17,513 nt of DNA from 2-01-FULL-49-22 sp036507655 (GTDB taxonomy: Bacteria; Patescibacteriota; Saccharimonadia; Saccharimonadales; UBA10212). A program made the position numbers and the translations under genes. The stretch is from positions 1-17,513 of the forward strand of contig DATCIS010000027.1 in NCBI GenBank assembly GCA_036507655.1, given 5' to 3'. Below, piece after piece: positions 1-5,146 of the stretch. The stretch's first letter is position 1, and the number at the start of each line of letters is the position of its first letter. The notes beneath the pieces are model-generated. The model was not told the DNA's origin, did no database searches, and saw only the letters and a program-made list of their open reading frames with translations.

Positions 1-77
1 TGGAAAACATCTATCCTAAACTGCCGGTCAAACTTAAAGTCGACATCAGTTCTGGTAAAAACTGGGGCGAGCTATGA
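1..77 (+). CDS. C-terminal end of an unidentified protein (partial)
   Basis: An open frame enters from the left edge (first full codon at 3) and stops at TGA 75-77. It encodes about 24 residues, ending in VDISSGKNWGEL. Its stop overlaps the next ATG (74-76) by 4 bp (ATGA), the arrangement used repeatedly in this window, so it is probably the upstream member of the same operon. The tail is too short to assign a family, and I do not recognise it. Confidence 0.55.
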   Translation, partial: ENIYPKLPVKLKVDISSGKNWGEL

Positions 78-388
78 AAAAGGTTTATAACAAGTTGGTG
101 AGGGATAGGATTCCGGAGATTATTGCGGCTGATGGCAAAAAGTATAAAACTCGAATACTAAGCGATAAAGAATACCGTAAAGAACTCATCAAAAAGCTCG
201 AGGAAGAGGTGAAAGAACTCCAAGAAAATCCATCGGTCGAGGAGCTGGCTGACATTAAAGAGCTGGTAATCGCTATCCGCGAGGCCATGAAAATTCACGC
301 CGGAACACTCGAAGACGTACGCCGCAAAAAAGCCGCCGAGCGCGGCCGCTTCAAAAAGCAAATATTCCTAGAAAGCGCCGAAGAGTGA
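74..388 (+). CDS. MazG-like house-cleaning nucleotide pyrophosphohydrolase
   Basis: Predicted all-alpha NTP pyrophosphatase, 104 aa, cytoplasmic. Such enzymes hydrolyse non-canonical or excess nucleoside triphosphates to monophosphate and pyrophosphate. The N-terminus NKLVRDRIPEII (6-17) is characteristic of the phosphoribosyl-ATP pyrophosphohydrolase-like subgroup. The metal-binding signature of the superfamily (ExxE followed by ExxD) is visible as E45xxE48 and E57xxD60, with the acidic helix LEEEVKELQ between 42 and 50. The length fits the family. It overlaps the unknown gene upstream by 4 bp and the downstream deoxyribosyltransferase-like gene by 4 bp (GTGA), so the two probably act in the same nucleotide-pool pathway. 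The family is clear; the substrate cannot be read from the sequence. Confidence 0.82.
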   Translation: MKKVYNKLVRDRIPEIIAADGKKYKTRILSDKEYRKELIKKLEEEVKELQENPSVEELADIKELVIAIREAMKIHAGTLEDVRRKKAAERGRFKKQIFLESAEE

Positions 389-801
389 AAATCTACATTG
401 CGGCTAGAGCCAAAACCCGCGTTAATGAAGTAAAGAAAGCCCAGGAGAAACTTAAATCCATGGGCCACTTCGTAACTTACGATTGGGCAGTAGTAAACGT
501 AAGCGTCAGAAGGCCTTATCGCGATCCAGCAAACAGAAAGCATAATGAAGCAGCCATATCTAAGATGTTGAGGGCTGCCGCCGGAGCTGATGTATTTATA
601 CTACTCGACGAGCCGGGCTTACGAGGTGCCTACGTTGAGCTTGGGGCATTTCTGGCAGATGTATTAAAAAGACCAAAGCACCGGCGTGTTTACATCGTTG
701 GACCCAATTCACATGAACGAGAACATATCTTCGAAAGCCCCGAATACGTAAAGTTTGCCAATAATATTGAGGTTGTCTACAAAGATTTAAATAAAGTTTG
801 A
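385..801 (+). CDS. nucleoside 2-deoxyribosyltransferase-like protein
   Basis: 138 aa, GTG start at 385 inside the preceding stop (GTGA). The N-terminus MKIYIAARAK resembles the first beta strand of the nucleoside 2-deoxyribosyltransferase fold. The segments ADVFILLDEPG (68-78) and GAYVELGAFLA (81-91) match the family's D-x-G/E region, where a glutamate (here E86) would act as the nucleophile that forms a deoxyribosyl intermediate. The family exchanges bases between deoxynucleosides or hydrolyses modified nucleotides. Together with the MazG-like neighbour this points to nucleotide salvage or sanitation. A nucleotide hydrolase of the same fold (DNPH1-like) is an equally possible role; the exact reaction is an inference. 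Confidence 0.65.
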   Translation: MKIYIAARAKTRVNEVKKAQEKLKSMGHFVTYDWAVVNVSVRRPYRDPANRKHNEAAISKMLRAAAGADVFILLDEPGLRGAYVELGAFLADVLKRPKHRRVYIVGPNSHEREHIFESPEYVKFANNIEVVYKDLNKV

Positions 802-807
802 TATAAT
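799..807 (+). promoter_or_regulatory. extended -10 promoter of the YecM/VOC-like gene
   Basis: TGA followed by TATAAT (802-807) forms a consensus extended -10 element 22 bp before the ATG at 830. No convincing -35 hexamer is present at the right distance, as is common for extended -10 promoters. A short AGGAAA stretch (819-824) in the leader could serve as ribosome binding site. Confidence 0.6.
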
Positions 808-829
808 TCTTGACAAGTAGGAAATAAAA

Positions 830-1387
830 ATGAGTGAGATATTAACCCCGCCTGAAGAAATTAATGATTTAGTCAGTGACTACCGCAAGCAGCTCGACTA
901 CTTTGCCTATTCGGTAGATTTCCCGCCGACTTTGTTTCAGGAACCAGACCATATGATGCTCAAAGCCGCTGACCCGATGGACTTTGCTGAAAAAGTCCGC
1001 GAAATAAAACCCTGGACCGACAACGAAGAAGTGGCGTTTATGGAGCTAGACTGGCGCTTTTTAGCTATGGCTCACCTGGCCGTACCATATGTTCTAGCTC
1101 CTTCCAAACACGTAGATTGGCTGGAAATTATGGAGCCCAAAGATGCCGAGGGCTATGACTTTATCGGTGTTGAGTATGCCAGTTTTTATTATCCGGATAT
1201 CAGCAAAGCTGAAAAACTACTTGCTGCCAGAAGTATAAATGTCGAAAGATTACACGATGAACCCCGCCAGTGGCGATGGCTCAATGTTGTGATGAACAAT
1301 GCTGGCCAAGAACTACGTATCTCTGACACTAAACTCATCGAGGTTGTGGAGCAAGAAATTGAAGACGGTACTGCTAGACTTATATAA
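830..1387 (+). CDS. VOC-superfamily protein resembling YecM
   Basis: 185 aa soluble protein. The layout resembles the E. coli YecM family as I remember it: DHMMLKA (about 40-46) corresponds to a DHISLR strand, VDWLEIMEPK (about 95-104) to a second strand with a glutamate, GVEYASFYYPD (about 112-122) to the GWEHIEIVLPG strand, and the end LRISDTKLIEVVEQE to a shared C-terminal helix. YecM has a glyoxalase/VOC-type fold and its function is poorly defined, so no reaction can be named. The gene has its own extended -10 promoter and abuts the HAD gene without a gap (TAA then GTG), so both are probably translated from one mRNA. Assignment rests on motif order only. Confidence 0.5.
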   Translation: MSEILTPPEEINDLVSDYRKQLDYFAYSVDFPPTLFQEPDHMMLKAADPMDFAEKVREIKPWTDNEEVAFMELDWRFLAMAHLAVPYVLAPSKHVDWLEIMEPKDAEGYDFIGVEYASFYYPDISKAEKLLAARSINVERLHDEPRQWRWLNVVMNNAGQELRISDTKLIEVVEQEIEDGTARLI

Positions 1388-1795
1388 GTGACTAAGGCGG
1401 TTTTTTTTGACTTCTTTGGAGTAATTGAGAAGGCAGGCGCGCCGAACAAGGTATTGCTTACTTATATCCGAGCTAAGCTCAAACCCAAGTATAAAATTGG
1501 CATTATTAGCAATGCGGCAGCCGACTGGGTAGGCGAAATCTTAGAAACCGAAGATGTAAAACTGTTTGATGACATTGTTATCTCGTACAAAGTAGGCGTG
1601 ACTAAGCCTAATCCGGCGATTTACAGGCTAGCTTTAGAGCATTTGGGAGTGAAACCCGAGGAGGCAATTTTTATAGATGACATCGAGGTCTACTGCGATG
1701 CGGCTAGGGCAGTCGGTATAAGGGCGATTTTTTATGAAAACTTCGAACAAATGGAGTCCGAACTCGAGCCGCTACTTACTATTTCGGATAAATAA
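1388..1795 (+). CDS. small HAD-superfamily hydrolase with almost no cap domain
   Basis: 135 aa, GTG start directly after the previous stop. HAD motifs are present in order: motif I as DFFGV (nucleophile D8; the usual second aspartate position is F10), motif II S41 in IISNA, motif III K73 in VTKPNP, motif IV D97-D98 in FIDD. Normal subfamily IA enzymes place a helical cap of roughly 60-80 residues between motifs I and II; here only about 32 residues separate D8 and S41, so the cap is nearly absent. Variants with a non-Asp residue in motif I (DFGGV/DLGGV types) are known. It is probably a phosphatase-like or weakened enzyme of unknown substrate. A run of eight T (1401-1408) lies just before motif I. 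Its end overlaps the convergent minus-strand gene by 24 bp. Confidence 0.7.
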   Translation: MTKAVFFDFFGVIEKAGAPNKVLLTYIRAKLKPKYKIGIISNAAADWVGEILETEDVKLFDDIVISYKVGVTKPNPAIYRLALEHLGVKPEEAIFIDDIEVYCDAARAVGIRAIFYENFEQMESELEPLLTISDK

Positions 1796-2023
1796 CTTTT
1801 TATCTTTGAGATTGCAGGCTTCGATTAATTTTTGACGCTCCAGTTGCAGAGTTGCTGCCAGCGCGGCGTTTGGAACACTTAAAATAAAAGTTCCGCGGCT
1901 CATCTTGACAGAGCAGCTACTACTGTAATTTCGCTTCACATAGTCTTTAATTGAACCAATCTCATCCGGCGGAGTTAATTGCTTGGCGGCCAGAATATCT
2001 TGCAGACTTTCCACAACATCCAT
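1772..2023 (-). CDS. DUF721/DciA-like protein
   Basis: 83 aa when started at the ATG at 2023. The open frame extends 19 codons further upstream, but that part runs into the mutM start region and has no matching content. The C-terminal half (strand FILSVPNAALAATLQLERQKLIEACN and a final strand KLFIRNSK) fits the DUF721 domain, found in DciA, the helicase-loading factor of many bacteria that lack DnaC, and in uncharacterised small proteins. The N-terminal half carries a helix, DVVESLQDILAAK. It is divergent from mutM (29 bp apart) and convergent with the HAD gene. A role in replication initiation is plausible from the family only. Confidence 0.6.
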   Translation of the reverse strand: MDVVESLQDILAAKQLTPPDEIGSIKDYVKRNYSSSCSVKMSRGTFILSVPNAALAATLQLERQKLIEACNLKDKKLFIRNSK

Positions 2024-2039
2024 TATACAAATCCGTAGG

Positions 2040-2045
2040 TATAAT
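2040..2045 (+). promoter_or_regulatory. -10 box of mutM placed for a leaderless transcript
   Basis: A perfect TATAAT lies 7 bp before the mutM ATG (2053). Transcription normally begins about 7 bp after the -10 hexamer, so the first transcribed base would be at or next to the start codon. No Shine-Dalgarno sequence is present in this gap. No good -35 element is seen. Confidence 0.55.
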
Positions 2046-2052
2046 TTAAGAT

Positions 2053-2967
2053 ATGCCGGAGTTACCAGAGGTTGAAACAATTAGAATCGGCTTGTCGAAG
2101 CTATTGCCAAAATTGGTAGTCAAAGATGTTTGGCATGACTGGCCGAAGAGTTTTCCTAACGCTCCGGCCGACGTGGCGCGGTTTTTGGTCGACGCCCAGA
2201 TTGAGAATGTGAAACGGCGGGCTAAGGTGTTAATTATTGGGCTTTCCAGTCGATATTCACTGGTTATTCATCTGAAAATGACCGGGCAGCTGGTGTATGT
2301 GCCCGAAGGGCACAAGCTCTCAGCTACGAGCTCCCAGCTACGAGCTGAAGAAAAGTTTGGCGGAGGTCATCCTACAAATTCATTGATTGGGAAACTTCCG
2401 GATAAATCTACGAGAGTCATACTGCATTTCGATAACGGAGCCAAACTTTTCTTTAATGACCAGCGTAAATTCGGTTGGATGCGGCTTTTGCCAACGGCCG
2501 AAGTGCCACAGATAGATTTCATGCAGACTGTCGGGCCCGAACCGCTGGAAGACGATTTTACAGTTGATAAGTTCCTCGAACGGCTGATGAAGCGCAAAAA
2601 CAGCTCGATTAAAGCCGTTTTGCTGGACCAAAAAGTCTTAGCCGGCGTAGGCAACATCTATGCCGATGAATCGCTATGGCTGGCCAAGATTCATCCGGTA
2701 ACGGTGGTGGCTAAGATTCCTAAAACACGACTTGTAGTGCTACATCAGTCATTACGTGATGTTTTAAATCAAAGCATTGAAAGCGGCGGCAGTACAGATA
2801 GAAATTACGTCAACGCCAAAGGCGAGCGGGGAAGCTATTTGCAGTTCGCCCAGGTATTTAGAAAAGTTGGCCAACCCTGCCCGCGCTGCGGCACCGAAAT
2901 TATCAAAATTCGCGTAGCCGGCCGCGGCACCCACATCTGCCCAAGAGAACAAAAGGCACGCAAATGA
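2053..2967 (+). CDS. mutM: formamidopyrimidine-DNA glycosylase (MutM/Fpg)
   Basis: 304 aa base-excision repair glycosylase/AP lyase that removes 8-oxoguanine and formamidopyrimidines. The mature N-terminus after Met removal is PELPEVET, with catalytic P2 and E3; K58 (KRRAKVL) and the VGNIYADE helix are present. Two oddities stand out. First, residues about 88-118 (HKLSATSSQL to LPDK) form an insertion between GQLVYVPEG and the strand RVILHFDNGA. Its DNA is partly a 7-bp tandem repeat, and it explains the excess over the usual 270-275 aa. Second, the C-terminal zinc finger reads C276-x2-C279, then C296-P-R-E299, so the fourth cysteine of the usual CPxCQ is glutamate. The key arginine region VAGRGTH is intact. 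The stop overlaps holA by 4 bp (ATGA). Confidence 0.95.
   Translation: MPELPEVETIRIGLSKLLPKLVVKDVWHDWPKSFPNAPADVARFLVDAQIENVKRRAKVLIIGLSSRYSLVIHLKMTGQLVYVPEGHKLSATSSQLRAEEKFGGGHPTNSLIGKLPDKSTRVILHFDNGAKLFFNDQRKFGWMRLLPTAEVPQIDFMQTVGPEPLEDDFTVDKFLERLMKRKNSSIKAVLLDQKVLAGVGNIYADESLWLAKIHPVTVVAKIPKTRLVVLHQSLRDVLNQSIESGGSTDRNYVNAKGERGSYLQFAQVFRKVGQPCPRCGTEIIKIRVAGRGTHICPREQKARK
2315..2349 (+). repeat. 7-bp tandem repeat array inside mutM (AGCTNNN)
   Basis: AGCT recurs at exactly 7-bp steps: 2315, 2322, 2329, 2336 and 2343. The three intervening bases are CTC, ACG, CCC, ACG and GAA, giving a 12-bp direct repeat CAGCTACGAGCT at 2321 and 2335. The period is not a multiple of three, so it is a DNA-level pattern rather than a repeated peptide. 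It lies in the mutM segment that encodes an extra loop. Other 7-bp arrays with different words occur at 5008, 6842 and 7348. Confidence 0.85.
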
Positions 2968-3878
2968 TAGTCACTTTGACGGGGGAAAGCTCGTTAGCGC
3001 TTAGGCAGCGGATGAACGAACTAGTCAATAAATTCGTGGCAAAACATGGCGAGTTGGCGGTGGAGAAAATTGATGCCGAAGAAGCTGAAGCAGCAAGCAT
3101 AATCGAGTCGGCCCAGGCGCTGCCGTTTCTGAGCGCGCACAAAATGGTGGTAGTCAGAAACGGCAGCGCCAACAGCCAATTTGCCGAACGGATTGAACAA
3201 ACTATTAGCTCAATCCCTAGCAGCACGGACTTAATTTTGTACGAACCGCAGCTTGATAGGCGAACAGTCTATTTTAAGCTGTTAAAGAAGCAGACTCAGT
3301 TCGAAGAATTCAACAATCTTGATAAAGCCGGCCTGGCCAAATGGCTGGTAGCCGAAGCCAAATCGCGGGATGCTAAGCTCGGCTTGGCCGACGCCAATTA
3401 CATGGTTGAGCGGCTGGGCGAAAACCAGGAGCTGCTTTATAACGAGCTAGCCAAGCTGGCTATCTATGACACTAATATTTCCAAGGCAAATATAGACCTT
3501 TTGACCGAACCAACACCACAAAGCAAAGTCTTTGATTTACTCGATGCGGCATTCAGCGGCAAAAAAACCCGGGCGCTCGAACTTTATGAGGACCAACGGG
3601 CGCAAAAAGTCGAGCCCCAAATAATTCTTAGCATGATCGGCTGGCAGCTGCGGCTTTTAACATTGATAAAGTCAGCAGGTGGTCTACCCCCCGAAAAGAT
3701 CGCCAAAGACAACAGCATAAACTCTTACCCGGTTAAGAAAGCGGCTGGCTTGGCCGGCAAATTAAGCGATGGGAAACTGCGCGAAATGGTTAGCGAGGCC
3801 TTGGAGATAGATATAAAAAGCAAAACCACTCCGCTTGATTTGGACGAAGCGTTAAAAACCTACATCGCCACGCTATAA
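2964..3878 (+). CDS. holA: DNA polymerase III subunit delta (HolA)
   Basis: 304 aa clamp-loader subunit that opens the beta clamp. The N-terminus MIVTLTGESSLALRQRMNELV is the usual opening strand and helix of delta. The middle has the characteristic DLILYEPQLDRRTVYFKLLKK strand and helix (about 88-108), and the C-terminal collar helices include VFDLLDAAFSGKKTRALELY (about 190-209) and a final DLDEALKTYIATL. Delta has no Walker motifs, and none is seen. The ATG overlaps the mutM stop, implying translational coupling. The convergent rpsT downstream is a neighbour also seen in many other bacteria, which supports the call. Confidence 0.88.
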   Translation: MIVTLTGESSLALRQRMNELVNKFVAKHGELAVEKIDAEEAEAASIIESAQALPFLSAHKMVVVRNGSANSQFAERIEQTISSIPSSTDLILYEPQLDRRTVYFKLLKKQTQFEEFNNLDKAGLAKWLVAEAKSRDAKLGLADANYMVERLGENQELLYNELAKLAIYDTNISKANIDLLTEPTPQSKVFDLLDAAFSGKKTRALELYEDQRAQKVEPQIILSMIGWQLRLLTLIKSAGGLPPEKIAKDNSINSYPVKKAAGLAGKLSDGKLREMVSEALEIDIKSKTTPLDLDEALKTYIATL

Positions 3879-3887
3879 AAGAAGAAA

Positions 3888-3921
3888 GCCCCGCCTGCTG
3901 CCTTGCGGCAGCGGGCGGGGC
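3888..3921 (-). terminator. strong GC-rich intrinsic terminator
   Basis: A 15-bp stem (3888-3902 with 3907-3921, one G-U wobble) closes a TTGC tetraloop. Read on the minus strand the stem is followed by a T-rich tract (3887 downward, TTTCTTCTTTTA), so it is a good intrinsic terminator for the rpsT/small-gene operon, starting 9 bp after the stop of the 102-aa gene. The plus side is not T-rich, but the stem also sits 9 bp after the holA stop and may slow transcription from that side. Confidence 0.85.
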
Positions 3922-3930
3922 GAATCGTTC

Positions 3931-4239
3931 CTAGTTGCGCTTGAAGGGAAGAACCTGGCAAATTTCTTCCTCAGCCAGATGCTGAAGAAGATTTTCCTGC
4001 CGGCGGCCGTATCGGCTGATACCAACCGCCGCTGACGCCATAATCGCGGTGAACGTCAGTGCCCAGAGGCCATCGTCAGCTCCCCAGATTTCGGCAACGA
4101 CTACCGTCACTAAAGAGCCAACCAGGCCAAAGTGGACAGCCGGCCAGTATTGATGGGGAACCATGGTGTAGATAACCAAGACTCCGATTACCCCACCGTA
4201 GAGGACGGCTATTTCAATGGCGATCCTCAGGGCAGTCAT
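3931..4239 (-). CDS. small integral membrane protein, unknown
   Basis: 102 aa with three likely membrane segments: about 7-25 (IEIAVLYGGVIGVLVIYTM), about 35-50 (VHFGLVGSLVTVVVAE) and about 56-74 (DGLWALTFTAIMASAAVGI). A charged tail follows, with RYGRRQENLLQHLAEEE. I do not recognise a family. The ATG overlaps the stop of the 48-codon gene upstream by 4 bp (ATGA), so the two are translated as a unit. Third-position G and C are frequent, unlike mutM/holA nearby, which suggests a different origin. The strand and the terminator at 3888-3921 place it at the end of the rpsT transcription unit. It might form a membrane complex with its 48-aa partner, but no function is visible. Confidence 0.65.
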   Translation of the reverse strand: MTALRIAIEIAVLYGGVIGVLVIYTMVPHQYWPAVHFGLVGSLVTVVVAEIWGADDGLWALTFTAIMASAAVGISRYGRRQENLLQHLAEEEICQVLPFKRN

Positions 4240-4382
4240 CGCCGGTAGTCCATCCCGGCCAGCGGATCTTCGTCACGCCAGTGCTTGTAGGCGCGCCATG
4301 AGCGGCGACCGTACGCCAGCACTGCGAAAAAAACCAGCGCAGCGATCATCGCGTAGGTCGCTATGACCTGCCAGTCTTCCAC
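4236..4382 (-). CDS. 48-aa single-span membrane protein
   Basis: A GTG start at 4382 is preceded by a clear Shine-Dalgarno (GGAAGGAG, about 4389-4396) at 6 bp spacing. The protein starts (V/M)EDWQVIATYAMIAALVFF, with one membrane segment at about residues 7-23, followed by a basic and aromatic cytoplasmic tail (GRRSWRAYKHWRDEDP) ending in DYRR. The topology is small, single-span with an amphipathic tail, similar in shape to CcoQ-type or other small membrane peptides, but there is no real family evidence. Its stop overlaps the start of the 102-aa gene (ATGA). Codons such as GCG, CTG, CGC and TAC dominate, unlike neighbouring genes. The ribosome binding site, the overlap and the sensible topology make it a real gene. 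Confidence 0.65.
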   Translation of the reverse strand: MEDWQVIATYAMIAALVFFAVLAYGRRSWRAYKHWRDEDPLAGMDYRR

Positions 4383-4456
4383 GATAGTCTCCTTCCAGGA
4401 GAGGTTTTAAGGAACAATTCACTCCGGGAAACGCTTGAGTTCACACCCAAACTCCG

Positions 4457-4504
4457 GAGAATATTGCTATTTTACCATAAACATTATAAAATAGCAATAT
4501 TCTC
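4457..4504 (-). terminator. perfect 18-bp inverted repeat after rpsT (possible terminator or attenuator)
   Basis: GAGAATATTGCTATTTTA (4457-4474) and its exact complement (4487-4504) flank a 12-base loop, 5 bp after the rpsT stop on the minus strand. The position fits a terminator or processing hairpin between rpsT and the two small membrane genes. The stem is AT-rich and has no T tract after it on the minus strand, so classic intrinsic termination is doubtful. A minus-strand TATAAT (4483-4488) lies at the loop and could instead serve the downstream genes. Confidence 0.5.
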
Positions 4505-4509
4505 AGGGG

Positions 4510-4866
4510 TTACTTTCCGGTTTTACTCCTTGTAGTTTTCTTCGCAGAAGTAGTCTTTTTACTCTTACTGGTGGGTTTTTTGGCCGTGGTTTTGGCTGGC
4601 TTGATCCCGGCGTCTTTCAAACGTTTAGATAATCTGGACTTAAAGCGGGCGGCTTTGTTCTTATGTATAACATTCTTCTTAGCAGCTATATCGATAGCAC
4701 TCATAAAACCCCGGTGAGACTTAGTAACCTCAGCCGGTTTACCGCCTTCTAAAGCCACAGCAAACGCCTTTAGAGCCTCCCTCACCTGGCGCTTGGTATG
4801 CAGATTGCGTGAACGGGCTTTAGCCGCCACCTTAACTCTCTTTTTAGCTGATTTAATAATCGGCAT
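4510..4866 (-). CDS. rpsT: 30S ribosomal protein S20
   Basis: 118 aa. The N-terminus MPIIKSAKKRVKVAAKARSRN is typical of S20, followed by the three-helix bundle with SHRGFMSAIDIAAKKNVIHKNKAARFKSRLSKRL (about 50-83). S20 binds 16S rRNA in the body of the small subunit. It is longer than the usual 85-90 aa because of a Lys/Thr/Ser-rich tail (about 90-118, TTAKKPTSKSKK and similar) that is presumably disordered and rRNA-binding. The start codon follows the -10 box by only 9 bp with no Shine-Dalgarno. It is convergent with holA across the two small genes. Confidence 0.95.
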   Translation of the reverse strand: MPIIKSAKKRVKVAAKARSRNLHTKRQVREALKAFAVALEGGKPAEVTKSHRGFMSAIDIAAKKNVIHKNKAARFKSRLSKRLKDAGIKPAKTTAKKPTSKSKKTTSAKKTTRSKTGK

Positions 4867-4905
4867 AGACAGCTCACTATAACAGATGAAAAGCTGTCTT
4901 GTAAA
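4867..4905 (-). promoter_or_regulatory. rpsT promoter with an overlapping inverted repeat
   Basis: On the minus strand, TTTACA (4900-4905) lies 18 bp from TATAGT (4876-4881), the latter preceded by TGT as an extended -10. Only 9 bp separate the -10 from the rpsT ATG, so the leader should be 2-3 bases or none. An 8-bp inverted repeat, AGACAGCT (4867-4874) and AGCTGTCT (4892-4899), brackets the -10 and most of the spacer. It could be an operator for a repressor, but no regulator is identified. Confidence 0.6.
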
Positions 4906-5007
4906 GAAGCCCCAATTAAGTATTGCTAAGCAATTACGCTTATGTTACTCTTGGCGTAAGAAGTCACCTCACAGAAACTTCTCCTAAAAACAAAAAGATG
5001 AAAAGAA

Positions 5008-5126
5008 CGTTTACCGTTCACCTTTCACCGTTCACCTTGCGTGAACCGTTTTCTATTTACCGTTTTAAACGGTCAATAGTTAAAGGTAAACATTTGGCTA
5101 ATGGTAAACGGCAAATGGTAAACGGA
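5008..5126 (+). repeat. degenerate 7-bp repeat array with opposed halves
   Basis: Reading in 7-bp steps from 5008 gives CGTTTAC, CGTTCAC, CTTTCAC and CGTTCAC. Near the other end the same step gives TAATGGT (5099), AAACGGC (5106), AAATGGT (5113) and AAACGGA (5120). The left words are roughly the reverse complement of the right words (ACCGTTCACC twice at 5013 and 5027; GGTAAACGG twice at 5103 and 5117). The centre is the near-palindrome ACCGTTT-T-AAACGGT (5059-5073). Transcribed RNA could fold into a long imperfect hairpin. The whole array lies in the 270-bp leader region of the NrnA-like gene. Confidence 0.75.
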
Positions 5127-5146
5127 GCCTCTGAAGGAGGCGTCTA
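5127..5146 (+). promoter_or_regulatory. Shine-Dalgarno partly inside a small hairpin
   Basis: AGGAGG (5135-5140) precedes the ATG at 5147 by 6 bp, a strong ribosome binding site that fixes this start. GCCTC (5127-5131) can pair with GAGGC (5137-5141), which would cover most of the Shine-Dalgarno. With the repeat array just upstream this could modulate translation, though the 5-bp stem is short. Confidence 0.45.

Noticed and set aside
1401..1408. Run of eight T in the HAD gene as a phase-variation switch
   Set aside because: It encodes the ordinary hydrophobic strand before motif I (VFF) in an intact frame; a single short run is not enough evidence.
2022..2027. Minus-strand TATAAT as the -10 of the DUF721-like gene
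   Set aside because: It overlaps the ATG (2021-2023), so transcription would begin inside the gene.
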